Positions 8,801 through 16,465 of a stretch of DNA of 49,562 bases are shown here, one piece after another. Each line of letters begins with the position of its first letter. Within the stretch, counting starts at the first letter, position 1. The notes beneath the pieces were generated by a model, which had not been told where the DNA came from, did no database searches, and was given only the letters and a program-made list of their open reading frames with translations. The stretch spans positions 1-49,562 of the forward strand of contig JAFTEQ010000023.1 of assembly GCA_017453565.1 (NCBI GenBank). Direction: 5' to 3'. Source of the DNA: Bacteroidales bacterium. GTDB lineage: Bacteria > Bacteroidota > Bacteroidia > Bacteroidales > UBA932. Made by a program: the position numbers and the translations under genes.

Positions 8801-9037
8801 CATTCCGATCAGGGAGAACTGGAGCGATGCCTTTGCGGGGTCCGGCACCTGGATGGCATAGTCGCCGTCCAGACCGGTGGTGGTGCCGATGGTGGTGCCC
8901 TCAATGAGCACGAAAACCCCCATCAGCGGCTCCCCGTTGGCATCTTTCACTGTGCCGGTCACGTTCTGGGCCTGGAGCGACAAGGCGCCCGCGAGGCCGA
9001 GGACGAGCAAGGCAAGTTTCTGTGCAAAATGCTTCAT
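5807..9037 (-). CDS. SusC/RagA-family TonB-dependent transporter (pectin PUL)
   Basis: A 1076-residue outer-membrane transporter. The signal peptide ends at SLQAQ. A carboxypeptidase-regulatory-like domain follows (NVTGTVKDANGEPLMGV..., about 25-105), then the plug with the TonB-box-like DEIVVVGYATVKRRDLLGSV and the signatures YIVDGFPVESINDI and IYGSRGANGVVIVTTK, then a 22-strand barrel ending in an aromatic residue (LNLTF). No N-terminal STN signalling domain is present, so it should not drive an anti-sigma factor. It imports oligosaccharides bound by the downstream SusD. It starts 22 bp after the pectate lyase gene. Confidence 0.96.
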   Translation of the reverse strand: MKHFAQKLALLVLGLAGALSLQAQNVTGTVKDANGEPLMGVFVLIEGTTIGTTTGLDGDYAIQVPDPAKASLQFSLIGMKSVTIPVNGQKVIDAVLQDDSTVLDEIVVVGYATVKRRDLLGSVSSVNSDKLAEQPVTTVSQALSGKMAGVSVVTTEGNPDADIKIRVRGGGSINTDSSPLYIVDGFPVESINDIASSEIASIDVLKDAFSTAIYGSRGANGVVIVTTKSAEKGQKVSVKFNTYAGVKTIANKKAIQPMDADNFVRFQYELASIRNKVSDSYEPYFGSFSDIGLYKGLPTNDWVKAVFGNTGSSFSADLTVSGSGDNYNWTLGYAHLGDKAIMVGSDYSRENLNFKGNYKISKAVSIDLSARYARTSVRGGGANSFNDKGTTRGNGRLKHAVSYTPIPIANLSIGADETEEYGDNAPPLQSVADNDSRRIRTNWNVNGAFNWKIMDGLKLKIEGGLEEYRQGDDRFYGLTTSYAREKATIDFRNMPANQHKEAFRTRYRNTNTLNYDFSKLLANDDHSLNALLGEEMTITKSNTLQLMAEGFPVFFDSDMAWNYMSSAAHATDFSNYYNLDDKLLSFFGRVNYDYKHKYSFGATLRADGSSKFARGHRWGFFPSAAASWTISNEDFMEDTRDWLDQLKLRYSFGTAGNNNIPSGQVLKEYASYSSSYISQALNYYVPVRVDGKAVLNNPDLTWETTYTHNVGIDFSVLRSVLSGSLEVYQNDTRNLLVLFPTGGTGYSSQYRNIGSTRNRGVELTLNAPVVQKKDFSLNISANIAYNRNTVTSIGGLDSIWGKSDWCSEIGNDYIVQKDQPLGNMYGYRVEGRYEVDDFTYTGGKWVLKPGVVDDSDIIGSQYLMPGALKLKNLDGSADNKVTAADCEVIGNAMPDFTGGFSLSGYFKGFDFSANFNYMIGNDIYNANKIEFTSSRKFQNRNLINMMDVDKRWTNIDWTTGQLITNADALAAANEGTTMWSPAIGQAIFTDWAVEDGSFLRLQSVTVGYTLPEKLTAKVHIRKLRVYATGTNLFCLTRYSGFDPEVDTRRSTPLTPGVDYSAYPKSIAVVAGLNLTF

Positions 9038-9059
9038 AAGATTGGTTATTGGTTATGTG

Positions 9060-10967
9060 TTATTGGCGTTGTGCGGCCACGATATCCTTCACCAGGTAAT
9101 GCAGGTACATTTCGAGGTTGGTGTAGCGGCCGTATTTGTCGAGATTCTTCCAGTTGCCGTCGGCGCCGTCGGTCTTGTCGAGCCCGAACGCGTCTTCGAA
9201 CCAGTCGGGCATGCCGTCGCCGTCGCTGTCGAGGCAGCGTTCCCGCTCCTGAGCCGTGGCTTCGTAGGCGGGCCATCCGCCGGCGTCGGCTTGGCTGTCG
9301 ATGATGCCGCCCAGCGTGCCCGCGCCGTACTTGGCCACGCGGTCGGCGTGGGTACCTATATAAGTATAGTTCCCGTCGCGCACTTCCTGGGCGATGCGGG
9401 TGTCTACGGCGTCTCGCCGGAGCGATGCGCCCGCGCCCGCAAGCACGCGTGCACAGGCGGTGGCAGCATCCTGCAGGGTGAGCGTGCTGCCGTCGGCGCT
9501 GATGTCGAAGCGGGTCTGGCTGCGCAGGGCTTCCGTATTGTCGATGTTCTTGGGCTGGAGGCCCACCCAGTTGTCGGCGTTCACGGAGGCGATGAGGCCT
9601 TTCTGCTTCTCGCTCAGGGCGGAGCAGCCGGCGTCGAACACGTTGCCGGAAAGGTGGAACACTCCCGTCGTGCCCGCTACGTTGTGATAGGAGCCGTCGT
9701 CGGCCTCGGGCGAGAAGATGCGGTTCACCAGCTGGTCCTTGTAGGCCGTTGCCGGGCCGGGTTTGTAGTAGTTGTTCACGAAGTTGTAGGAACCGCCCTC
9801 GCCGGCATAGCCGCCGTTGATGGGGCCCCAGTTGTAGAATACGTTGTTGGCGAGTTCCACCTTCTCCTCTTCAGGCTTGCCGGTGTAACGGCTGCCGCAG
9901 AGACGGGGCGTGCGGCTGGTGTGGTGGGCCACCAGGTTGTGGTGGAAGGTCGCCCCCTCGCCGCCCCAGATGCCGCCGTAGCCGTGGGCGCCCTTTCCGT
10001 GCACCGAGTAGAAGAGGCTTTCGGAAATGAAACACCACTGCATGGTAAAGGCGCGGTTATCGTAGAACGAGGCGCACTCGTCAGTACACCAGCTCAGCGA
10101 GCAGTGGTCCACGATCACGTGGTGCGTCTGCCGTCCGGTCATGGCGTCGTCGGCCGTCTTGGTTTCGTCGCCCATGCGGCAGCGGATGAAACGGATGATC
10201 ACGTTGTGCGGATCCTGCAGTCCGGCTACGTCGGTATCCTTGAAGCGGAAGGGATAACCCTTGATGCAGATGCCGTCGCCCGGAGCGGTCTGCCCGGCGA
10301 TGGTTAGGTCGCCCTGCCAGATGTCGAGCGGACTCTGCAGGCTGATGACGCCCGCCACGTCGAAGACGATGGTACGGGGCTTCCGAGTGCCCTTTTTCTC
10401 CAGATCCTTGAGTTCCTCGATGCCATAGCGCAGCGAGCCCGGGCCGCTGTCCGCAAGGGAGGTGACGTGGTAGACGTCGCCCCCGCGGCCGCCCGAGGTG
10501 AACATGCCGCAGCCCTCTGCGCCGGGGAAGGCGCGCACTTTCCCGTCCTCTTCAGCGGCGGGCATATTGAACTGGTCGTACCATTTGTCGGTGGGGCCGG
10601 GGTCGGTGCCGGACGCCTTCCCCCCGGGGATGCCCTCCACTTCTTCAGTCCAGTCGGAGTGCAGTTCTCCGGCTACGCTGCGCACTTTGAACTGGTAGGT
10701 CATGCCCTTGGTCAGGTTGCCGATTTCCACATAGCGTACGGTGGCCTTGCCCGTGAGCGTTACGCCCGTCAGGTCGGTAAGGGACCAGTCGTAACTGTCG
10801 GCCTCCTTCACAGTTTTCCACTTGAAAGTGAGGGAGTTGTCGGTATAACCGTTGAGCTTCAGCTCCTGCGGCACGCCGGGTGCGGAAGGGGCTGGTTCGC
10901 CGTTCTTGGCGCTGCAGGCGGAGAGCAGCACGAGCAGGCAGCTGGTTATGGCAGATAAGAGTTTCAT
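9060..10967 (-). CDS. Pectate lyase-like lipoprotein (polysaccharide lyase family 1)
   Basis: 635 residues. Lipobox LLSAC at about residue 18 makes it a surface or periplasmic lipoprotein. A fibronectin-like domain spans about 30-115. The beta-helix lyase spans about 140-460, with GAEGCGMFTSGGRGG, GPGSLRYGI, the PL1 segment VIVDHCSLSWCTDE, and TSRTPRLCG, whose Arg residues match the catalytic Arg region of pectate lyases. The C-terminus carries DSDGDGMPDWFEDAFGLD, a calcium-binding thrombospondin-3-like motif common at the end of these enzymes. It would cleave homogalacturonan by beta-elimination, making unsaturated ends for the GH105 module encoded upstream. Its start overlaps the upstream stop by 4 bp (ATGA). 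Confidence 0.92.
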   Translation of the reverse strand: MKLLSAITSCLLVLLSACSAKNGEPAPSAPGVPQELKLNGYTDNSLTFKWKTVKEADSYDWSLTDLTGVTLTGKATVRYVEIGNLTKGMTYQFKVRSVAGELHSDWTEEVEGIPGGKASGTDPGPTDKWYDQFNMPAAEEDGKVRAFPGAEGCGMFTSGGRGGDVYHVTSLADSGPGSLRYGIEELKDLEKKGTRKPRTIVFDVAGVISLQSPLDIWQGDLTIAGQTAPGDGICIKGYPFRFKDTDVAGLQDPHNVIIRFIRCRMGDETKTADDAMTGRQTHHVIVDHCSLSWCTDECASFYDNRAFTMQWCFISESLFYSVHGKGAHGYGGIWGGEGATFHHNLVAHHTSRTPRLCGSRYTGKPEEEKVELANNVFYNWGPINGGYAGEGGSYNFVNNYYKPGPATAYKDQLVNRIFSPEADDGSYHNVAGTTGVFHLSGNVFDAGCSALSEKQKGLIASVNADNWVGLQPKNIDNTEALRSQTRFDISADGSTLTLQDAATACARVLAGAGASLRRDAVDTRIAQEVRDGNYTYIGTHADRVAKYGAGTLGGIIDSQADAGGWPAYEATAQERERCLDSDGDGMPDWFEDAFGLDKTDGADGNWKNLDKYGRYTNLEMYLHYLVKDIVAAQRQ

Positions 10968-13525
10968 AGGCTTTCGTATTCCAATGCGGCCCAGATGAGG
11001 GGGCCGATGCCTTTAGGGTCGTTGGCGCAGATGCGCTCATGGATGTAGTAGTCGTAGTCGCCGCTGCGCATTTGCTTGCCGCCCAGGCCGGCCACCTCGC
11101 AGACCCGTTCCAGGTCCACAGTGCCGTCGGGCTGCTCCTTCACGAAGGTTGTGAGCAGCCGTTCATAGCTCTGGCGGGCGTAGTCGGCGTAGGAGCCGTC
11201 GAGCAGACCCAGCCGGACGCCTTTCAGTAAGGCGTAGACGAACATGGCGCTGGCGCTGGCTTCCACATAGTTGCCTTCGGCGCCAGGCCGGTCGAGCACC
11301 TGGTACCACATTCCGGTTCCGGGATCGGCGCTGCGGCGCAGTTCCTTGCAGATACCGCGGAAGAGCTTGAGCAGTTCGGCGCGGCCTTCCGTCTTTTCGG
11401 GGATGAAGGGCAGGACATCCACCACGGCCATGCAGTACCAGCCCAGGGCCCGGCCCCAGGCGTGTTTGGACTGGCCCGTCTGCGGGTCGGCCCAGAACAT
11501 CTCGTGCGAGGAATCCCAGGCGTGACGGTAGAGTTTCGTTGCGGGGTCGTAGGTATGTTTCGCTACGGTAAGGAAATGGTGCAGGATGTCGCGGTAGCAG
11601 GAATCGCGGCGCTCAGGCGCCTCGTAGCGGGCCGTGTACTCGGCGTAGAAGGGCTGGGCCATGTAGAGCCCGTCGAGCCACATCTGCTGCGGGTAGATCT
11701 TCTTGTGCCAGAACCCGCCCTCGGGCGTGCGGGGCTGGCTGTGCAACTGCGCGCGGAGCGTATCCATGGCCATGCGGTACTTCTCCTTGCCGGTCTTGTC
11801 GTAGAGGTAGAAGAGGGTGCGGCCGGGGCACACGTGGTCGGTGGAGTAGTTGCCCTTCTTGTAGGTGGCGATGCGGCCGGTGGAGTCGATGATGGCGTCG
11901 TACCAGCGTTCGGCATAGTCGAAGACGGCCCGGTCGCCGTAACGCTCGTAGACATCGAGCAGGGCCTTGAGTTCCAGCCCGGTGGTGTAGTTCCACTTGA
12001 GCCGTCCCTGCAGGCCGTCCAGATGGGCGGCGTCGGGGTGCCGCTTCATTTCGCTGCGCACCACCTGCTGCGAGAGGGGGAAGCGGACGTCTTCCGCATA
12101 GTGGACTTCCGCGCCCTTGTCGGCGTCGAACCTGCAGCGGGTGAAGCTGACGTTGCGGATGGGCATCTCGGGCAGGCCGTTGATGAAGACCGACTGTCCG
12201 GCTCCGGCGCAGACGATGTCGCTGAAGTGGATGTCGTAGAAGGAGGGGGTGGTTTCGTCTACGGGCACCGCCGCTTCTTCGCCCGCCCCTTTGGCGCCTC
12301 CGGCCGATGTGCCCATGTAATAGAGGTTGAAGATGACGCCGTAGTTGATGATGTCCTGCATATAGATGTGGTCGGCCCAGATGCCGTGCACCGCGCCGCC
12401 GCGGCCGCGGGTGCTCTTGAAGCGCAGGCCCACCTCGGTGCCGAGATAGCGGCAGTGGCTCACATGGATGTCTTCCACGCCGCCGCTCATTTCGCTGCCC
12501 ACCACGAAGCCGCCGTGTCCGCTGTAGACCGTGCAGTCGTGGATGATCAGCTTGCGGCAGGGGCGTGCGTGCCTGCGTCCGTCGGCATCCTTGCCCGACT
12601 TGATGCACACGGCGTCGTCGCCCACGTCGAAGCGGGACCCGGTCACGATCACGTTTTCGCAGCCGTCAATGTCGATCCCGTCGCCGTTGGTGGCCCAGGC
12701 GGGGTTGCGTACGTCCACATCCTTGACAATCACGTCCTTGCACCAGAGTGGATGGAGGTTCCAGCAGGGAGAGTTCTGGAAGGTGCAGCCCTCCAGCAGT
12801 ACGCGTTCGCAGCTGCGGATCGATACCATCACCGGGCGCAGGAAAGAAACGATTTCGGCTTCGTTGAGTTCGTCGGAAGGCTTGTTGAGGTTGCCGGCGG
12901 TGAGACGGGCCTTGTAGTAGCCCTCGTCGGGGTACCAGCTCCCGTCCGGTCCCACGAAACCGCCTTTCGCGCACAAGGCGGCCAGCACGCGGGGCGGGGC
13001 GTTACGTTTTTTGAGCTCGCGCCAGTCCTGACCGTTGCCGTCGATGATGCCGCTGCCCGTGATGGCGATGTCGTGCGCATCGGTGGCGTTGATGGGGGAG
13101 AGGCAGCGGCGCACGTCGAGCCCTTCGAAATTGGTGTCGATGACCGGGTAGAGCCGGCGGTCGGAATCGAACAGGATCACGGCGCCCTTCTCCAGATGCA
13201 GTTCGGTGCGGCTCAGCAGGGTGATGGGACCTGTGCGCCAGATGCCTTCCGGCACGATGAGACGGCCGCCACCCTTGTCGGAAAGTGTTTGCAGGGCTTT
13301 TGCGAAGGCATCGGTGTTGAGGGTCTGGCCGTCGGCAACGGCGCCGAAATCCTGGAGATTGACGCTGCGCGCGGGAATACGCGGCTGCTGCACGCGCGGC
13401 ATCTCGAAGGGGAGGTCTCGGTAGAGCGCGTCGAACTCGTCGCCGGAGGGGCGGCACGAGGCTGCGAAGGCCAGAAATACGACTGCCAGGGCGATACGGG
13501 CTGGCAATCTTCCGATATAGGTCAT
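10964..13525 (-). CDS. GH28 polygalacturonase - GH105 unsaturated uronyl hydrolase fusion lipoprotein
   Basis: 853 residues, two enzymes in one chain. Lipobox FAASC at about residue 24. GH28 (about 40-470) shows NGDGID (Asp282), GDDAV (Asp303/304), GHGG (His337) and RFKS, the four conserved GH28 blocks. GH105 (about 490-853) shows MWLDGLYMAQPFYAEY, HAWGRALGWYCMAV, YVEASASAMF and HERICANDPKGIGPLIW. The first module should hydrolyse polygalacturonate; the second should remove the 4,5-unsaturated uronate left by the pectate lyase. I choose ATG 13525 because an ATG further upstream (13552) lies within a -7 promoter element. First gene of the PUL operon. Confidence 0.92.
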   Translation of the reverse strand: MTYIGRLPARIALAVVFLAFAASCRPSGDEFDALYRDLPFEMPRVQQPRIPARSVNLQDFGAVADGQTLNTDAFAKALQTLSDKGGGRLIVPEGIWRTGPITLLSRTELHLEKGAVILFDSDRRLYPVIDTNFEGLDVRRCLSPINATDAHDIAITGSGIIDGNGQDWRELKKRNAPPRVLAALCAKGGFVGPDGSWYPDEGYYKARLTAGNLNKPSDELNEAEIVSFLRPVMVSIRSCERVLLEGCTFQNSPCWNLHPLWCKDVIVKDVDVRNPAWATNGDGIDIDGCENVIVTGSRFDVGDDAVCIKSGKDADGRRHARPCRKLIIHDCTVYSGHGGFVVGSEMSGGVEDIHVSHCRYLGTEVGLRFKSTRGRGGAVHGIWADHIYMQDIINYGVIFNLYYMGTSAGGAKGAGEEAAVPVDETTPSFYDIHFSDIVCAGAGQSVFINGLPEMPIRNVSFTRCRFDADKGAEVHYAEDVRFPLSQQVVRSEMKRHPDAAHLDGLQGRLKWNYTTGLELKALLDVYERYGDRAVFDYAERWYDAIIDSTGRIATYKKGNYSTDHVCPGRTLFYLYDKTGKEKYRMAMDTLRAQLHSQPRTPEGGFWHKKIYPQQMWLDGLYMAQPFYAEYTARYEAPERRDSCYRDILHHFLTVAKHTYDPATKLYRHAWDSSHEMFWADPQTGQSKHAWGRALGWYCMAVVDVLPFIPEKTEGRAELLKLFRGICKELRRSADPGTGMWYQVLDRPGAEGNYVEASASAMFVYALLKGVRLGLLDGSYADYARQSYERLLTTFVKEQPDGTVDLERVCEVAGLGGKQMRSGDYDYYIHERICANDPKGIGPLIWAALEYESL

Positions 13526-13549
13526 GCGGTTGATAGCTTGGTTATCGTA

Positions 13550-13557
13550 CAAAGATA
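13550..13557 (-). promoter_or_regulatory. -7 element (TATCTTTG) of the pectin PUL promoter
   Basis: On the minus strand TATCTTTG matches the Bacteroides -7 consensus TAnnTTTG, 24 nt before the chosen ATG at 13525. I see no good -33 TTTG at the usual spacing, as expected for a promoter that needs an activator. It decides the start codon of the GH28-GH105 gene. Confidence 0.6.
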
Positions 13558-13596
13558 AAAAATTTTAAGTGATGTGCGCCTTTTTCGTTAAAAATG

Positions 13597-13628
13597 TTTC
13601 AATAATCGGATGCTTTTAGTTAAATTTG
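13597..13628 (+). promoter_or_regulatory. Promoter of the YgjP-like peptidase gene
   Basis: TTTC (13597-13600), 20 nt, then TAAATTTG (13621-13628) fit the Bacteroides -33/-7 pattern. The ATG follows 15 nt later at 13644. The promoter is divergent from the PUL promoter. Confidence 0.6.
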
Positions 13629-13643
13629 TGCAAGATATCTGCT

Positions 13644-14045
13644 ATGCGCTTCACATTTTCTGATTTTCTTTTCGGCCGTGTCCGGCTGGTCCGGCGCCGG
13701 CGTCGCCTTCCCGAAACTCCGGAAGTGGCGGCCCTGCGCGCCGAGGCAAAGCGTGTCCTGCCCGCCCGGTTGCGGGAACTGGCCTTGCAGCACGGTTTCA
13801 GCTATAACTCGGTGCGCATCAAGCACAATGTCTCCAACTGGGGGAGTTGCTCTGCGAAAGGGAATATCAACCTGAATCTCAACCTGATGCGCCTGCCGGA
13901 AGAGCTGCGCGACTATGTGCTCCTGCACGAACTCTGCCATCTGCGCTACTTGAACCACGGGCCCGAGTTCCACGCCCTGCTGGAGAGCGTCTGCCCGGAG
14001 CACCGCAGCCTTCGGCGCCGCCTCAAAGAGTGGAAGCTAATCTAG
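13644..14045 (+). CDS. YgjP-like zinc metallopeptidase (M48/DUF45-type)
   Basis: 133 residues. The zinc motif HELCHLRYLNHGPEFH (HExxH with a downstream Glu/His) and the preceding NWGSCSAKGNINLNLNLMRLP are the hallmark of the YgjP/DUF45 (WLM-related) family. The protein is cytosolic: no signal peptide. The usual family member is about 170-240 residues and begins with a longer beta-rich part, so this one is N-terminally short. Start ATG 13644 follows a good -7 element. Its stop TAG shares the palindrome CTAG with the stop of the convergent gene. The substrate is unknown. Confidence 0.85.
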   Translation: MRFTFSDFLFGRVRLVRRRRRLPETPEVAALRAEAKRVLPARLRELALQHGFSYNSVRIKHNVSNWGSCSAKGNINLNLNLMRLPEELRDYVLLHELCHLRYLNHGPEFHALLESVCPEHRSLRRRLKEWKLI

Positions 14046-14500
14046 CCGTCGCCTTTTTTCTGGAGGAGATACAGGGCGCCGGCAATCATGGCGGCGACCA
14101 GCAGGAAGGCGAGGGCTGTGTTGAATCCGTCTCCCATCCTGATTTTGAGCAGGAACACGCCGTAGTTGAGCCCGAAAAGCACGGCGCCGCCCAGCAGGCC
14201 GATGGCCAGGCTTTTCGTCGTGCCTGCCGGGTTGTCCTTCCAAGTTTGCTCCCGGAGGATTCTCCGACCGATAATCCCCAGCGGGATCAGGCCGATGAGA
14301 AGGGCCCCGGCGAGGGCCAGCGTCCGCCGGCTTCTGGCAGCCGCCTCGGCCTCCTGCGCCCGGAGTTCGGCCTGCTCAAAGCGATCCAGAACAGCCTGCG
14401 TTTCGGGCGTAATATACTTGCCGTACAATTCTTCCGGGCTCTGTGCAAAAGCCGTCAGGCCGAACAGAACCGCTGTCAGTAGCAATAGACGCTTCATCAT
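14042..14500 (-). CDS. Small membrane protein with signal peptide and three TM helices
   Basis: 152 residues, not recognised. The N-terminus MMKRLLLLTAVLFGLTAFAQ reads as a signal peptide with an AxA-like site. A short helical, charged segment (about 25-60, EQAELRAQEAEAAARSRR) follows, then three hydrophobic helices (about 61-79, 98-116, 128-146) and a basic end. Last gene of a six-gene minus-strand operon; its ATG overlaps the upstream stop by 4 bp. Function unknown. Confidence 0.75.
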   Translation of the reverse strand: MMKRLLLLTAVLFGLTAFAQSPEELYGKYITPETQAVLDRFEQAELRAQEAEAAARSRRTLALAGALLIGLIPLGIIGRRILREQTWKDNPAGTTKSLAIGLLGGAVLFGLNYGVFLLKIRMGDGFNTALAFLLVAAMIAGALYLLQKKGDG

Positions 14501-14973
14501 TTAAAATCGAAATCTGCTGCCGTGAGGATGTTCTTGCTGTCTCCCGGGATATCATCGTCGTGTTCCTTGAGGAAATGCTCCGCCAGGAGGATGTCCGGGA
14601 TGGCGGTCTTTTCGTCGTAGGCGACAAGGACAACAATCATATTGCCCATTTTCAGCGCTTGTTCAGCCACCGGCATTCCCTGATAGGCCGTATAGCCGGC
14701 CAGCATATCGGGCCGGGGGACATATCGGTCCAGGAAAACGGGATAGCTGTCGTCCCAGCCGTCCGGCATATAGAATACCATTTTATAGCGCGACGTAGAA
14801 TCCTCCCCGGCATACAGGACGTCCGACATCACCCAGAATTCTTTTTTGCTATCGTCATCGAATGCAATCTGGCAAAGCCAGTTCTCGCCCCCGGGGATTT
14901 CCTTGAAATACCTTTTGTCCTTGCATCCGGCAAGGAGCAGCAGGCCCAGGAAAACATAAAGCAGTTGTTTCAT
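14497..14973 (-). CDS. Hypothetical lipoprotein
   Basis: 158 residues, no family recognised. MKQLLYVFLGLLLLAGC gives a clean lipobox (LLAGC, Cys17), followed by KDKRYF. The mature part is mostly beta with an acidic C-terminus (LKEHDDDIPGD). It lies 3 bp after the upstream VDLGLSV protein and overlaps the downstream membrane-protein gene by 4 bp, so the three are almost certainly co-translated. Confidence 0.75.
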   Translation of the reverse strand: MKQLLYVFLGLLLLAGCKDKRYFKEIPGGENWLCQIAFDDDSKKEFWVMSDVLYAGEDSTSRYKMVFYMPDGWDDSYPVFLDRYVPRPDMLAGYTAYQGMPVAEQALKMGNMIVVLVAYDEKTAIPDILLAEHFLKEHDDDIPGDSKNILTAADFDFK

Positions 14974-14976
14974 AAT

Positions 14977-15432
14977 CTATTCTTTTACAAGTCTTACAGG
15001 ATACTTTCTTTGACCGCTCCTGGTGTCGCCGAGCTCTTCCCACGTGTAATATCCATCCCGGCCAGGGTCATTCAGAAACGGATTTAAAATGATAACTTTT
15101 AGATAACAACCGTCAGAACCCGCTATGCCGAACTCCCTGGCGGAGCGGCTTCCCATAGGATAGAGGAAGGCGATGCTGTTCCCGTTTTTTGCGGTGAACA
15201 CGATCCACTGCTGCCCGTCCTTTTCCGTGGAAGACTGCGTGCAGGTTTCACGAAGCTCCTTGATTTCAGCAAGGGTTGGCATTCTCCATCCTTCGGGGAT
15301 CTCCATCTTCGGGGAGATGTCCTCCTCGGCCCACTTGACGCTCAGGCCCAGGTCCACAGCCTTGGGCCCCGCGCAGGCCGGGAATGAAAACGCGGCCAGC
15401 AGCACTGAAATGATAAGGTATATCTTTTTCAT
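14977..15432 (-). CDS. Secreted VDLGLSV-motif protein (short paralogue)
   Basis: 151 residues. I start at the ATG at 15432, giving MKKIYLIISVLLAAFSFPACAG, a signal peptide with possible lipobox FPAC. The mature part opens AVDLGLSVKWAEEDI and continues EGWRMPTLAEIKELRE, then NGNSIAFLYPMGSRS and ends YPVRLVKE. This arrangement is typical of Bacteroidetes surface proteins of the FISUMP type (Fibrobacter succinogenes major paralogous domain). It is a half-size relative of the next gene upstream and appears to lack the middle VGADTPEGFGDY segment. Function unknown. Confidence 0.75.
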   Translation of the reverse strand: MKKIYLIISVLLAAFSFPACAGPKAVDLGLSVKWAEEDISPKMEIPEGWRMPTLAEIKELRETCTQSSTEKDGQQWIVFTAKNGNSIAFLYPMGSRSAREFGIAGSDGCYLKVIILNPFLNDPGRDGYYTWEELGDTRSGQRKYPVRLVKE

Positions 15433-15442
15433 AATCGATAGT

Positions 15443-16465
15443 TTATGGCTTAGGCATAACAGGCCGGAGATTGTGTCTGTCCCCAAAATTGTAGAACCGC
15501 AAATAATGCCTGTACTGCTCTGAATCGCTGGTGGTCATCTGGAGGTGATAGAAGTAATTGTTATCAATAAAGTATTGCCCCTCCGGGCGTTCTGAAGACA
15601 GGATGGCCCCTATCGTCCCCGGGCGGTCCAGCGTTCCGTCATCCGAGAGATCTCCTCCCAACGGAAGGAAGATGGAATTCCCGTTGGGACCGGTCACTTT
15701 GTATCCGGCTACGCCGCTGCTGGTTGAAAACTCCCAGGAACATTTATTCAGCAGGTCTTCCAACTCCTTGCGTGTCGGGGTTCGCCAGGTGCTGCCCCAC
15801 GGAACCTTGGTTCCGAAAGGAAGGTAATCACCAAAGCCTTCCGGGGTGTCGGCCCCTACATTCCGGTCGGCCCAGAACACGCTGAGGCCTAAATCTACGG
15901 CGCGCGTGTCGGCAATAAGGATGGGCTGTGCAGAGGGCTTTGACGGCGGCTCGGCGGTCGGGATATCGACTTTCTGTCCGTCTTCTCCAGCCCAGAACAC
16001 CCCGGAGCTCCTTTCGACAAGGAAGATGAGTTTGTCGCCGGAATACCCAAGGTTCAGGATTCTGCCGTCCGGGCCCACAAGGATTTTCGGTTCGATGACG
16101 TAGCTGAAGCTACCCAGTTTGGGGTCGGTATCAGGCCCCTTCACCTCCCGGAGGGCCAGAACCCCGGAAGTATAGCCATAATCCTGTACTTCTGCGAAAC
16201 CCGCTCCTGCCCGGGGCAGCCAGCGCATCAGGCGCGCCTCGACCGGGGTCATTGCAAGGGAGAAATGACAGTTTCCCGAGCTGTCCATCTCGGACCACGC
16301 AATACCGATTCCTCCCGCTTCCGAACGGAAAAACTGGTATCCATTTCCTCGTACCAGAGTGCTCAGGTCGAGTTTGTAGGCGCGGAGCATATCCGACCAC
16401 GAGTCGGCCGGGCTGACCAACTGAGCGCCAAGCGCTATCAAAACAGTTAGAATTAGTTTTTTCAT
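15443..16465 (-). CDS. Secreted protein with C-terminal VDLGLSV/FISUMP-like domain
   Basis: 340 residues. The signal peptide is MKKLILTVLIALGAQLVS. An unrecognised N-terminal domain (about 20-185, YKLDLSTLVRGNGYQFFRSE, with repeated FWAGEDGQK-like strands) is followed by the FISUMP-like domain (about 188-340): AVDLGLSVFWADRNVGADTPEGFGDY, WRTPTRKELEDLLNKCSW, GPNGNSIFLPLGG, RHNLRPVMPK. Such domains occur on surface proteins of Bacteroidetes and Fibrobacter; the activity is not established. It overlaps the upstream gene by 4 bp. Confidence 0.78.
   Translation of the reverse strand: MKKLILTVLIALGAQLVSPADSWSDMLRAYKLDLSTLVRGNGYQFFRSEAGGIGIAWSEMDSSGNCHFSLAMTPVEARLMRWLPRAGAGFAEVQDYGYTSGVLALREVKGPDTDPKLGSFSYVIEPKILVGPDGRILNLGYSGDKLIFLVERSSGVFWAGEDGQKVDIPTAEPPSKPSAQPILIADTRAVDLGLSVFWADRNVGADTPEGFGDYLPFGTKVPWGSTWRTPTRKELEDLLNKCSWEFSTSSGVAGYKVTGPNGNSIFLPLGGDLSDDGTLDRPGTIGAILSSERPEGQYFIDNNYFYHLQMTTSDSEQYRHYLRFYNFGDRHNLRPVMPKP

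Noticed and set aside
5981..9304. Long plus-strand open frame antisense to susC
   Set aside because: No recognisable domain or signal; the minus-strand SusC is unambiguous.
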